Assembly: GCF_008017755.1 (NCBI RefSeq)
Contig: NZ_VRTS01000003.1
Coordinates: 62,001 to 126,000, forward strand
Length of the DNA: 64,000 bases
Source of the DNA: Alkalisalibacterium limincola
GTDB lineage: Bacteria > Pseudomonadota > Gammaproteobacteria > Xanthomonadales > Xanthomonadaceae
Direction of reading: 5' to 3'
Below, piece after piece: positions 56,435 to 64,000 of this stretch. The notes under the pieces were generated by a model. The model made no database searches and had not been told where the DNA came from. It worked only from the letters and a program-made list of their open reading frames with translations. Every line of letters begins with the position of its first letter. Position 1 is the stretch's first letter. The position numbers were made by a program, and so were the translations under genes.

Positions 56435-57279
56435 TCACAGGTCGTTTCGCAGCACGACATCCAGGCCGAAGCACTGGCGGCGGCTCTGGTTGTGGTTGAG
56501 GCGCTTTCCGAAGGCCTGCGTGTCGGTGAACCAGGTGGAACCCGCCGCCCGCTGGCTGGTGCAGTTGAGGAAGCCGTCGGAGCAGCTGTTGAGCCACCAT
56601 TGGGTGATCTCCAGACCGACGCTCTGGAAGTAGCCGCCGCAATAGGCGTCGCTGTTCCACACCGCCGAGACCACGTCGGTGCCGACCACGTTCCAGAAGC
56701 CCTTGGGCAGCGCCGGACGGCCCGACGTCCCATACAGCCAGTTGGCGTTGTAGCTGGCCATCCACGACACCTGCTGCTGGCGCACCGCGTCGTTCTGGTA
56801 GCCCAGCAGCCAGCCCAGCGCCGCCTCGAACACGTTTCCGTTCATGACCGCGTCGGCCAGCGGCGTGCCGCCGGAGGAGGGCGCAGCGCATTGACCCAGC
56901 GGGTGCGCTGGATGATGAGCGGGTAGCGGCTGTCCCAGGTCGGATTCGACATGATCCAGCGCATCACGTTGCCGCCGTTGGAGTGGGTGATGACCACCAG
57001 GTCGGTGATGCCGCGGGTGGTGATGAAGTTGTGCAGCACGCCGGACAGGCAGCCGGCGGCATTGGGGTCCCACATGTACTGGTCGAACGCGCAGTTCACC
57101 ACCACGTAGTTGTTCTGGTTCGGCAGCCCCTGGCGGACCGAGTTGACGAAGCCACGGGTCCAGTAGTCGTCGAGTGCGTTGGTTTGATTGCTGGTGCCAT
57201 GCACGAAGGCGACACCGGTATTGGCCTGGGCCGTGACGGCGCAGGCGGCCAGCAGGATGCCGGCAAGCAGTCTGAACAT
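56435..57279 (-). CDS. exported lipase-like alpha/beta hydrolase, broken by one frameshift
   Basis: About 281 residues after repair. Signal peptide at 1-19 (MFRLLAGILLAACAVTAQA). The oxyanion-side motif GVAFVHGTSNQTNALDDYW and nucleophile elbow VVITHSNGGNVMRWIM (Ser in H-S-N-G) mark a serine hydrolase of the lipase type. The frame breaks after WVNALRP near 56879 and resumes as SSGGTPLADAVMNGNVFEAA, then LLGYQNDAVRQQQVSWMASY, with probable disulfide cysteines in LNSCSDGFLNCTS. A C run in GCGCCCTCC is one C short (plus-strand G run 56879-56881). ATG 57277-57279 with GGGGAGGGGAG upstream. It heads a two-gene unit with the DUF4785-type gene. Confidence 0.84.
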
Positions 57280-57459
57280 TTCTCCCCTCCCCGAGTGTGA
57301 CGGCCGCGGCGTGGTCGCTTCCTGCGTTGCCGCGTGCCGAACGACGGATCGGCCACCCTCCCGTGGCCAGTCCGTACCCGACCGTATAGGAACCATACGG
57401 GGGAGTCATGTTGCGTTGCAGCTGCTGCGGTGCCGCAATGTCGCGCGCCTGCGGGACGC

Positions 57460-58143
57460 TCAGAACTCCAGGTCGAGCGCTGCGCAGAGGTAGTCGACCA
57501 GCGGTGCGACGTCCTTGAAGCTGGCGGCGATGGTCTCCAGCAGGGCCGGGCCGACCACGTCGGCATCGTCCAGGTGCAGGGACATGACGAAGTCCTTGCG
57601 CTTGAGATCCTCGATCAGCGGATGGTCGGCCGGGTAGCCCTGGGGCGTTCGGACCAGGCTGTCGCCGCCCCAGTTGAAGCGCTCACGGAAGCCGTGGCTT
57701 TGCGTGGCCCGCGTCCATGCGTCCGGGTTGTCGACGATGAAGTCGCGGATGCGTCGCTGGGTGGCGGTCTCCGGGTGCCACAGGCCGCCACCGATGAAGT
57801 TGTTGCCCGGCTCGATGTGGATGTAGAAGCTGGGGCAATGCACCTGCCGGGCGCGCTCGTGGTAGCAGCGCGCGCCACTCCAGGTCTTGTAGGGCGCCTT
57901 GTTGTTGGAGAAGCGCACGTCGCGGTGGATGCGGAACAGCGAGCCGCCCATCTTGCGCGGGTTGGCGATGTAGTGCGGGCTGATCTCGGCGATCGGCCCC
58001 TGCAGGTCGCCGATCAGGCGCAGGAAGGGTTCGCGCAGGTGGGCCTCGTAATCGGCCTTGTGCTCCTGGAACCATTCGCGCTCGTTGTGGCGCGCCAGCG
58101 CGCGAAGGAAGCGAAAGGTCTTCGGCGTGAAGTAGGTGCTCAT
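57460..58143 (-). CDS. DUF2461 domain protein
   Basis: A 227-residue soluble protein matching DUF2461/TIGR02453: YFTPKTFRFLRALARHNERE, WFQEHKADYEAHLREPFLRL, RIHRDVRFSNNKAPYKTWSG, FYIHIEPGNNFIGGGLWHPE and LKRKDFVMSLHLDDADVVGP. Function unknown, common in bacteria and fungi. ATG 58141-58143 overlaps the stop of the upstream gene by four bases, indicating translational coupling at the end of the kynurenine/sbcB unit. Confidence 0.92.
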   Translation of the reverse strand: MSTYFTPKTFRFLRALARHNEREWFQEHKADYEAHLREPFLRLIGDLQGPIAEISPHYIANPRKMGGSLFRIHRDVRFSNNKAPYKTWSGARCYHERARQVHCPSFYIHIEPGNNFIGGGLWHPETATQRRIRDFIVDNPDAWTRATQSHGFRERFNWGGDSLVRTPQGYPADHPLIEDLKRKDFVMSLHLDDADVVGPALLETIAASFKDVAPLVDYLCAALDLEF

Positions 58144-58430
58144 GGATCGAGGGTCGGGTGCGAGGAGACCAGCAGCGACTGCACGAGGGCGAACAGGCAC
58201 ACGACGGCGCCGGCCAGCACCAGGCGCATCGCCCGGGGTGTCGGGCTGGTGGTTGCACCCTGGCGGGAAATCCGGTCGCCGATGATGCCGAAGGCGGCTG
58301 CCGCCAGGCCGACCAGGGCCGTGCCGCGCGAGGCGGCAAGCAGGCCCACCAGGTTAAGGTTGATCGCCGCCAGGCCGAGGAAGGTCGCGGCAATGCCCGT
58401 GAAGATCGCGCGGAAGATGGCAGGCGTCAT
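58140..58430 (-). CDS. small integral membrane protein of unknown function
   Basis: A 96-residue protein with three likely membrane helices at about 5-25 (IFRAIFTGIAATFLGLAAIN), 28-48 (LLAASRGTALVGLAAAAFGI) and 70-90 (LVLAGAVVCLFALVQSLLVS). No family recognised. ATG 58428-58430; the longer frame adds a Pro-rich segment without a ribosome site. It lies 23 bases after sbcB and overlaps the DUF2461 gene. Confidence 0.72.
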   Translation of the reverse strand: MTPAIFRAIFTGIAATFLGLAAINLNLVGLLAASRGTALVGLAAAAFGIIGDRISRQGATTSPTPRAMRLVLAGAVVCLFALVQSLLVSSHPTLDP

Positions 58431-58453
58431 CGGTACTCGCAGTGCGGGGGAGG

Positions 58454-59893
58454 TCAGTCTCGAAGCGAGGCCTGGATCTGGCGCCCCCAAGCTTCAAGGG
58501 CGTCGAGCAGGCCGGTCACGCGCGCGTCGCCGGCATGCTCGACCCGCAGTGTGCCTATCGTTTCGAAATAGGCCGTGAAGTCGAGTTCCGACCAGCCGCG
58601 GTCGGATTCCAGCCGCAGGCGACGATAGTCGTCCCATCGACCCCGCTCCGCCGCGGACAGCGTGTCGGGCCAGTTGCGCGCCCGATAGCGGAACAGCAGT
58701 TCCACCAGCCGCGCGTCGGCGAAGGGGAACGACTCGGTGCCCAGCCGGTCCGGCGGGGTTGCCCGGATGCGCGGGAACAGCCGGCGGTCGGCGTCCGGCA
58801 GGAACCCGTCGTACAGCGAGGCGTCCACATCATCGGCCGGGTCGCGTTGAGGCCGGTCGAACACCCGGCGCACCTTCTCCGCCACGCCGTCGCTGCGGCG
58901 GATCTGCTCGGCATGGGCCAGGCAGCGTTCGATGTCGATGCCCAGGCGCTGGAAGTCCGGTTCGCGCAGGTAGTTCAAGGGCACCAGCGCCGGCACCTTG
59001 TTGAGGTGGATCTCCTTGAGCGGCACGCGTGCCACGCCCTCGGGCAGGTCGGCGGCCGGGGTGTAGAGGCGGTCGGCGATCCTGCCGGCACCTTCGTTGA
59101 GCAGGTCGGCCGGATCGGTGTCGAGGTCGTAGGCGATGACCCGGCTGTCGATCTGCGGATGGCGAGTGATCGGCAGCACCAGCGCGGCGCAGTGGCGGCT
59201 GGCCGGGTAGCGGCCGGACACGTGCAGCAGGGGCACCTGGTTCGCGACATCCACGTGCTTGCCCGCGGCGCGCTTGTCGCGCAGCGTCAGCGCGTAGTCC
59301 CACAGCCGCGGCTGGGCAGCGCGCGCGACGCGGGCCAGCGCGATGAGCGCCTCGACATCGGCCAGCGCGTCGTGGGCGCGGGCATGCTCGATGCCATTGG
59401 CGGCACTGAGGTGCTCGAGCCTGAACGAAGTGAAGCCATCCTCGCGCTTCGGCCAGACGATGCCTTCCGGACGCAGCGCGTGGAACAGACGCATCAGGTC
59501 GAGCAGGTCCCAGCGCGAGTTGCCATTGCGCCACTCGCGCTCGTAGGGATCGTGGAAATTGCGGAACAGGCCGTGGCGGATGAACTCGTCGTCGAAGCGC
59601 AGCGAGTTGTAGCCCACCGCGCAGGTGCCGGGCTGGGCGAGCTCCTCGTGCACGCGGGCGATGAATTCGGCTTCGGGAAGACCCCGTTGCGTGGCCATCT
59701 GCGGGGTGATGCCGGTGACCAGCGTGGCGCCCGGCGAGGGCAGCAGATCGTCGGCGGGGCGGCAGAAGAACTCGACCGGCCCGCCCACCGGCCGCAGCTC
59801 GGTGTCGGTGCGGATCGCGGCGAACTGGGCGATGCGGGTGCGGCGCGGGTCGGTGCCGAAGGTCTCCAGGTCGTACCAGAGGAAGCTGGCCAT
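58454..59893 (-). CDS. sbcB: exodeoxyribonuclease I
   Basis: A 479-residue 3'-to-5' single-strand DNA exonuclease used in mismatch repair and recombination. The DnaQ-like exonuclease acidic motifs are visible: FLWYDLETFGTDPRRTRIAQ (Exo I), AVGYNSLRFDDEFIRHGLFR (Exo II) and RAHDALADVEALIALA (Exo III, His-x4-Asp). A NGIEH lead-in and the SH3-like and C-terminal helical domains follow (GRYPASRHCAALVLPITRHP; FPFADARLVELLFRYRARNW). Full length for the family. Its ATG shares one base with the kmo stop (TGATG), so it is translated from the kynurenine operon transcript. Confidence 0.95.
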   Translation of the reverse strand: MASFLWYDLETFGTDPRRTRIAQFAAIRTDTELRPVGGPVEFFCRPADDLLPSPGATLVTGITPQMATQRGLPEAEFIARVHEELAQPGTCAVGYNSLRFDDEFIRHGLFRNFHDPYEREWRNGNSRWDLLDLMRLFHALRPEGIVWPKREDGFTSFRLEHLSAANGIEHARAHDALADVEALIALARVARAAQPRLWDYALTLRDKRAAGKHVDVANQVPLLHVSGRYPASRHCAALVLPITRHPQIDSRVIAYDLDTDPADLLNEGAGRIADRLYTPAADLPEGVARVPLKEIHLNKVPALVPLNYLREPDFQRLGIDIERCLAHAEQIRRSDGVAEKVRRVFDRPQRDPADDVDASLYDGFLPDADRRLFPRIRATPPDRLGTESFPFADARLVELLFRYRARNWPDTLSAAERGRWDDYRRLRLESDRGWSELDFTAYFETIGTLRVEHAGDARVTGLLDALEAWGRQIQASLRD

Positions 59894-61291
59894 CACGCCG
59901 CGTCCAGCGGCACCAGTCGCTCGGCCACCAGGGCGTCGGCGCGGTCCAGGTCCACGTCTTCGAGCCGCTCGACGCCACGGGTCAGTTCGACCAGGATCCC
60001 GCGCTGCACCTGGCCGCGCGCGAAGGCCGTGGCGTACGGGACCAGCGTGAAGCTGACCATCGCGTAGCGCGGCACGAACACGCCGGGGTGGCGGTCGGCC
60101 AGCACGCGCTCCAGCGCCCGCTGCAGCAGGAAGTCGGCGTCGTCGACGCGGTCGCGCATCTCGACGTAGTTCTCCAGCGCCATGCGCTGGATCGCCTCGG
60201 CGTTGGGTCGCCGTTCGGCCTCGAAGGCGGCCAGCGCCTCGCCGGTGTCGCACAGGCCGTCGTCGCACAGCTTGTCGGCCAAGCTCACGCAGTCCTCGAA
60301 CGCACAGTTCATGCCCTGGCCATGGAAGGGCACCATCGCGTGGGCGGCATCGCCCAGCAGTACCGCGACATCACCGTGGCACCAGCGGTCCAGGTAAAGC
60401 GTCGACAGGCCGCTGGTCGGGTTGTCGACGAAATCGCGGTCGAAATCCGGCAGCAGCGGCAGCAGGTCGGGGAAGTCGCGATCGAACAGGGCGCGGGCAT
60501 CGGCGACCGTCGGGATGGTCTGGAAGCTGGCGACCGGGCCACTGTCGGGGGCCGGCTCGCCCTCCGGCGGATGGGTGGGCAGGAACAGCGTGACGGTGAA
60601 GCTGCGCTCTGTGTTCGGCAGCGCGATGCTCATGTAGCCGCCGCGCGGCCAGATGTGCAGCGCGTTGGCTTCCAGCATGAAGCTGCCGTCGCTGCCCGGC
60701 GGGATCTCCAGCTCCTTGTAGTCGTGGCCCAGCGGCTCGATGCGCTCGCCCAGAGGGGCCACCGCGTCCATCGCCCGGCGCACCGCCGATCCGGCACCAT
60801 CGGCCCCGACCAGCAACTCGAAGGGTTCGCAGAACCGGCTGCGCGCGTGGTCGTCGACCAGCTCCAGCGTGCGGCGCTCGAAGTCCACGCCATCGATGCG
60901 CCGGTTGAAATGGATCCTCGCGCCGGCGGCTTCCGCGGCATCGAGCATGACGATGTTGAGCCGGCCGCGGTGGACCGACCAGATCACCTCGCTGTCATCG
61001 CGGCCATAACGCTGCAGCTGGGTTTCCCCGCTGGCGAAATGAACCATGCGCCCGCGCATCATCACGGCCTGCTCCATGACGGCGGGCTCCAGCCCGGCAC
61101 GGCGCAGGCGGCCACGCCGCGCGAGGCGAGGGCCAGGTTGATCGAGCGGCCGCCCTCGTAGCCCTTGCGCCGTGGGTCCGGGCGCCGCTCAAGAACCTCC
61201 ACGTCCCAGCCGCGGCGGCCAGCAGGGTGGCCAGCAGCGCGCCGGCAAGCCCGGCACCGGCGATGGTGATGCGACGCGGTTTCAGGCTCAT
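59893..61291 (-). CDS. kmo: kynurenine 3-monooxygenase, broken by two frameshifts near the N-terminus
   Basis: About 466 residues after repair. This FAD and NADPH enzyme hydroxylates kynurenine to 3-hydroxykynurenine. The start ATG 61289-61291 gives RRITIAGAGLAGALLATLLA (FAD dinucleotide fold). The frame then breaks near 61210 (GCGGCTGG lacking a G) and resumes as WDVEVLERRPDPRRKGYEGG, then RSINLALASRGVAA. It breaks again near 61110 (GCCGCCTGCGC lacking a C) and resumes as LRRAGLEPAVMEQAVMMRGR. The rest is intact: VHFASGETQLQRYGRDD, LLVGADGAGSAVRRAMD, LLGDAAHAMVPFHGQGMNCAF. It follows kynU by 26 bases and shares one base with sbcB. Confidence 0.92.
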
Positions 61292-61317
61292 CGGCTCGGG
61301 TCCTTGGTTCGGTCGGT

Positions 61318-62595
61318 TCAGCCGCGCGTGTCGCGCCAGGCCTGTACGCAGGTGACGAAACGCAGCACGTCGATGAAGCGGTTGTACAAGGGGGCGGGCG
61401 AAATCCGGATCACGTCGGGCTCGCGCCAGTCGCCCAGCACGCCGTTGGCGGACAGGTGCTCGAACAGCGCACGACCGGCCTCGCGGCCGGCACGCACGCG
61501 CAGGCTGAGCTGGGCCCCGCGCCGGGCCGGATCCGGGGGCGTGAGGATCTCCAGCGTGTCGGCGAGGTGTTCGCCGACCAGCGCGTGCAGGTAGCCGGTG
61601 AGCTGCTCGGACTTGCGCCGCAGGGCCGGCATCCCGGCGGCCTGGAACAGCGCCAGCGAGGCGCGCAACGGTGCCATGCCGAGGATCGGCGGGTTCGACA
61701 ACTGCCAGCCGTCGGCACCGGGGCTGGGTACGAACTCCGGGCCCATCTGGAAGCGGGTGTGCTTGTCGTGCCCCCACCAGCCGGCGAACCGGGGCAGGCC
61801 GGCCTCGGCGTGGCGTGCGTGCACGAAGGCGCCGGCCACCGCCCCGGGACTGCCGTTCATGTACTTGTAGTTGCACCAGGCGGCGAAGTCGGCGCCGGAG
61901 TCGTGCATCTGCAGGTGCAGGTTGCCGGCGGCATGGGCGAGGTCGAAACCCACCGCGCAGCCCCGGGCCCTGGCCAGCCGGGTGATCTCGGCGATGTCGA
62001 AGGCCTGGCCGGTGCGGTACTGCACGCCCGGCCACAGCACCAGCGCGATGCGATGGCCGTGCTCGGCCAGGCAGCGCTCGATCGCCTCCATCGAGACCGT
62101 GCCGCCGGGTTCATCGCCCTGCAGCTCGATCAGGTCGGTGGCGGGGTCGAATCCGTGGTGGAGCACCTGCGACTCGGCCACGTGGCGGTCGGAGGGAAAG
62201 GCGCCGGCCTCGATGAGGATGGCGGGGCGCTCCGGGGTCGGGCGGTAGAAGCTGACCATCAGCAGGTGCAGGTTCACCGACAGCGTGTTCATCGCGGTGA
62301 CTTCGATCGGCTCCGCCCCGAGCACCTCGGCCAGACCGTCGCGCAGATGCTCGTGGTAGTGCATCCAGGGCGGGTCGCCACGGAAATGGCCCTCCACGCC
62401 CAGCCGGGCCCAGTCGTCCATCGCCGCCTGTACCGCTGCGGCCGCGCCCCGCGGCTGAAGTCCCAGGGAGTTGCCGACGAAGTAGGTCAGCTCGCCATCC
62501 CCGTGCGGGGGAATCAGGAATTCGCTGCGGAAACGGCGCAGCGGATCGGCCGCATCCTGCGCCAGGGCATGGTGCTCTGAGAAAATATCAGTCAT
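61318..62595 (-). CDS. kynU: kynureninase
   Basis: A 425-residue PLP enzyme cleaving 3-hydroxykynurenine to 3-hydroxyanthranilate and alanine. Motifs: YFVGNSLGLQPRGAAAAVQA, VTAMNTLSVNLHLLMVSFYR, CAVGFDLAHAAGNLHLQMHD, the PLP lysine in CNYKYMNGSPGAVAGAFVH, GWWGHDKHTRFQMGPEF and PDVIRISPAPLYNRFIDVLR. Full length. ATG 62593-62595 sits in an AT-rich stretch with no strong Shine-Dalgarno sequence. Second gene of the unit, between the ACMSD gene and kmo. Confidence 0.95.
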   Translation of the reverse strand: MTDIFSEHHALAQDAADPLRRFRSEFLIPPHGDGELTYFVGNSLGLQPRGAAAAVQAAMDDWARLGVEGHFRGDPPWMHYHEHLRDGLAEVLGAEPIEVTAMNTLSVNLHLLMVSFYRPTPERPAILIEAGAFPSDRHVAESQVLHHGFDPATDLIELQGDEPGGTVSMEAIERCLAEHGHRIALVLWPGVQYRTGQAFDIAEITRLARARGCAVGFDLAHAAGNLHLQMHDSGADFAAWCNYKYMNGSPGAVAGAFVHARHAEAGLPRFAGWWGHDKHTRFQMGPEFVPSPGADGWQLSNPPILGMAPLRASLALFQAAGMPALRRKSEQLTGYLHALVGEHLADTLEILTPPDPARRGAQLSLRVRAGREAGRALFEHLSANGVLGDWREPDVIRISPAPLYNRFIDVLRFVTCVQAWRDTRG

Positions 62596-62613
62596 TAATC
62601 AAGTGCTTGTCGT

Positions 62614-62631
62614 GTTTTATTCAAGTAAAAC
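62614..62631. repeat. AT-rich inverted repeat at the ACMSD-kynU junction
   Basis: GTTTTA/TAAAAC with a six-base loop lies across the ACMSD stop codon. It sits inside a roughly 53-base stretch (about 62580-62633) that is only about a third G+C, a sharp contrast to the surrounding DNA. It could influence translation of kynU or bind a regulator. Confidence 0.5.
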
Positions 62632-63631
62632 GTGATGCAGGCAGGCCCAGCCATTCCAGTGCCGTGCCGTGGAAAAGGCGGGCCTGGGCGGTGTCCTCGA
62701 GTCCCAGCGCGCTGATGCCGGCGCCTGGCTCCTGCTCGCCCAGCGGGAACGGGTAGTCGGTGCCGAGCATGACCGTGTCCACGCCGGCCACGTCGATGAG
62801 GTAGCGCAGCGCGGCGTCGTCGTGCACGCAGGAGTCGAAGTACAGCCGGCCGAAGTACTCGCGCGGGTTGCGCGGATTGTCGGTGGCGACGAGGTCCGGG
62901 CGCATGCGGAAGCCGTGCTCGATGCGGCCGATCGTGTAGGGGAAGCTGCCGCCGCCATGGGCCAGGCACACCCGCAGCTTCGGGAAGCGTTCAAGCACGC
63001 CACCGAAGATCAGGCTGCAGGCCGCGCGCGACTGCTCGGCGGGCATGCCCACCAGCCACGGCAGCCAGTACTTGGGCATCGTCTCGGCGCCCATCATGTC
63101 CCACGGGTGGACCAGGATCGCGGCGCCCAGCGCCTCGGCGGCCTCGAAGAACGGGGTCAGCTCCGGGGCGTCGAGGTTCCACTCGTTGATGTGCGAGCCG
63201 ATCTGAACGCCCTGCAGGTCGAGCTGGTCGATGCAGCGTTCCAGTTCCTGCACCGCCAGCTGCGGCGACTGCAGCGGCACCGTGCCGATGCCGGCGTAGT
63301 GCCGGCGGTGGTTGCGGCAGGTTTCCGCCATGTGGTCGTTTAGCGCCTTGTGCAGCTCCAGCGCATGGTGGCCCTTGGCGCGGTAGTTGAACATCACCGG
63401 CACCGTCGAGATCACCTGCACCTGGACGCCGAAGCGCGCGTAGTCGGCGATGCGCTCCTCCGGATCCCAGGTCTTGGGCCAGATCTCGCGGAAGAACTTG
63501 CCGTCCTTGTAGATCCGCGCACGGCCGTCGTCGCCGTGGTGGATGACCGGAAAGCGGGTATCGCCGTACTTGGCCGCCAGATCGGGCCAGGTGCGGGGCA
63601 GGTAATGGGCGTGTGTGTCGATTTTCAGCAT
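62621..63631 (-). CDS. 2-amino-3-carboxymuconate-6-semialdehyde decarboxylase (ACMSD)
   Basis: A 336-residue zinc amidohydrolase-fold decarboxylase acting on the ring-opened product of 3-hydroxyanthranilate, sending tryptophan carbon towards picolinate or glutaryl-CoA rather than NAD. Metal-binding motifs: MLKIDTHAHYLPRTWPDLAA at the start, HPWDMMGAETMPKYWLPWLV in the middle and MLGTDYPFPLGEQEPG near the end, with LAHGGGSFPYTIGRIEHGFR. ATG 63629-63631; the in-frame upstream start (63658) adds nine atypical residues. First gene of the minus-strand kynurenine unit; 25 bases precede kynU. Confidence 0.94.
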   Translation of the reverse strand: MLKIDTHAHYLPRTWPDLAAKYGDTRFPVIHHGDDGRARIYKDGKFFREIWPKTWDPEERIADYARFGVQVQVISTVPVMFNYRAKGHHALELHKALNDHMAETCRNHRRHYAGIGTVPLQSPQLAVQELERCIDQLDLQGVQIGSHINEWNLDAPELTPFFEAAEALGAAILVHPWDMMGAETMPKYWLPWLVGMPAEQSRAACSLIFGGVLERFPKLRVCLAHGGGSFPYTIGRIEHGFRMRPDLVATDNPRNPREYFGRLYFDSCVHDDAALRYLIDVAGVDTVMLGTDYPFPLGEQEPGAGISALGLEDTAQARLFHGTALEWLGLPASRFT

Positions 63632-63704
63632 GGGCTGGGAGTGTAGACCAAAGCCCACCCGGGCCGCCCGTGCACGGGCCGGCCATGCACGGCATCATGT
63701 CGGC

Positions 63705-64000
63705 ATGCCGCGATCGATCGCCACCACCGGCCGCGCCAGTCCGCCGTGGCCGGGCTATGGCGCACGAGGCACCCTGGTCCTGCCGCTTCCCGGGTCGTGG
63801 CTTGAGTCGCTGCCACCCTTGCTCGAGGTGGATGGCGTGGTGCTGGGACGCAAGTCCGAGGCCCACCTGACGCTGCTCGATCGCAAGGCCGCTGCCCAGG
63901 TGCGCCGCGCCTGCGCCGAAGCGGTGGTGCGCGCCGCCTTCCTGGCCCAGGACTGGTCCATGCAGGCCACGGGCGAGCGATGGCTGCTGCGCAAGGACCT
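63705..64000 (+). CDS. unidentified gene, N-terminal part only
   Basis: An open frame from ATG 63705 runs to the right edge (at least 98 residues) with G/C-rich third codon positions like its neighbours. Visible sequence: TLVLPLPGSWLESLPPLLEV, VVLGRKSEAHLTLLDRKAAA, AFLAQDWSMQATGERWLLRK. The HLTLL segment could hint at a 2H-phosphoesterase-like fold, but one motif is not enough to name it. It is divergent from the ACMSD gene, so no 3-hydroxyanthranilate dioxygenase gene lies directly upstream of ACMSD. Confidence 0.6.
   Translation, partial: MPRSIATTGRASPPWPGYGARGTLVLPLPGSWLESLPPLLEVDGVVLGRKSEAHLTLLDRKAAAQVRRACAEAVVRAAFLAQDWSMQATGERWLLRKD

Overview
The window is about 64 kb of very GC-rich (roughly 70 % by eye), gene-dense DNA with the look of a Xanthomonadales (Lysobacteraceae: Lysobacter/Luteimonas-like) chromosome. 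That placement is inferred from the protein repertoire: secreted S9 and M14 peptidases, a DUF4785 protein, a bacterial kynurenine pathway (ACMSD, KynU, KMO), UbiB, SelO and YaeQ. No search was run. I see no rRNA or tRNA gene, CRISPR array, insertion sequence, prophage or conjugative gene, so this is a core-like chromosomal segment.

Layout. 1-5.4 kb: the end of a DUF2339 membrane protein, a YpfJ-type zinc peptidase, then a stress block of short-chain dehydrogenase, ChaB, a small acidic protein and large-subunit catalase KatE. 5.8-8.4 kb: proline genes proB-proA. 8.4-9.7 kb: small DksA-like, YkgJ-like and DUF1622-like genes. 9.8-13.0 kb: an 802-residue fusion of a winged-helix DNA-binding domain, a membrane segment, PEGA-like and SUMF1-like domains and a serine alpha/beta hydrolase, transcribed away from a small secreted protein. 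13.1-21.7 kb: an NdvB-type cyclic beta-glucan synthase. 21.9-29.6 kb: YaeQ, a pseudouridine synthase, lipoproteins, a spermidine-synthase-like protein, and a divergent N-formylglutamate amidohydrolase / ATP-grasp ligase pair. 29.7-34.3 kb: two exported peptidases facing each other across a hairpin. 34.4-46 kb: a TrmH-family methyltransferase, UbiB, an OmpA-family lipoprotein, a predicted aminopeptidase, FKBP, a TVP38 protein, a Tat-exported aldo/keto reductase, an M14 peptidase, a ferredoxin reductase and SelO. 46-48.6 kb: a cyclic-di-GMP pair (HD-GYP then EAL). 48.7-58.4 kb: a PhzF-like protein, BON-MscS channel, RluF, CysK-like enzyme, bifunctional-nuclease-family protein, MFS transporter, DUF4785 protein, lipase-like protein and DUF2461. 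58.4-63.6 kb: an operon ACMSD-kynU-kmo-sbcB-(small membrane protein)-DUF2461 on the minus strand. The last 300 bases open an unidentified gene.

A dominating technical feature: eight otherwise intact genes are broken by twelve single-base frameshifts, eleven of them deletions, several in short G/C runs. The reading frame on each side is full of family-typical sequence, so I treat these as probable assembly indels and annotate the genes at full length. The most novel biology is the DNA-binding/SUMF1/hydrolase fusion. The ligase/amidohydrolase pair and the HD-GYP protein with Met-Asp in place of His-Asp are also worth attention.
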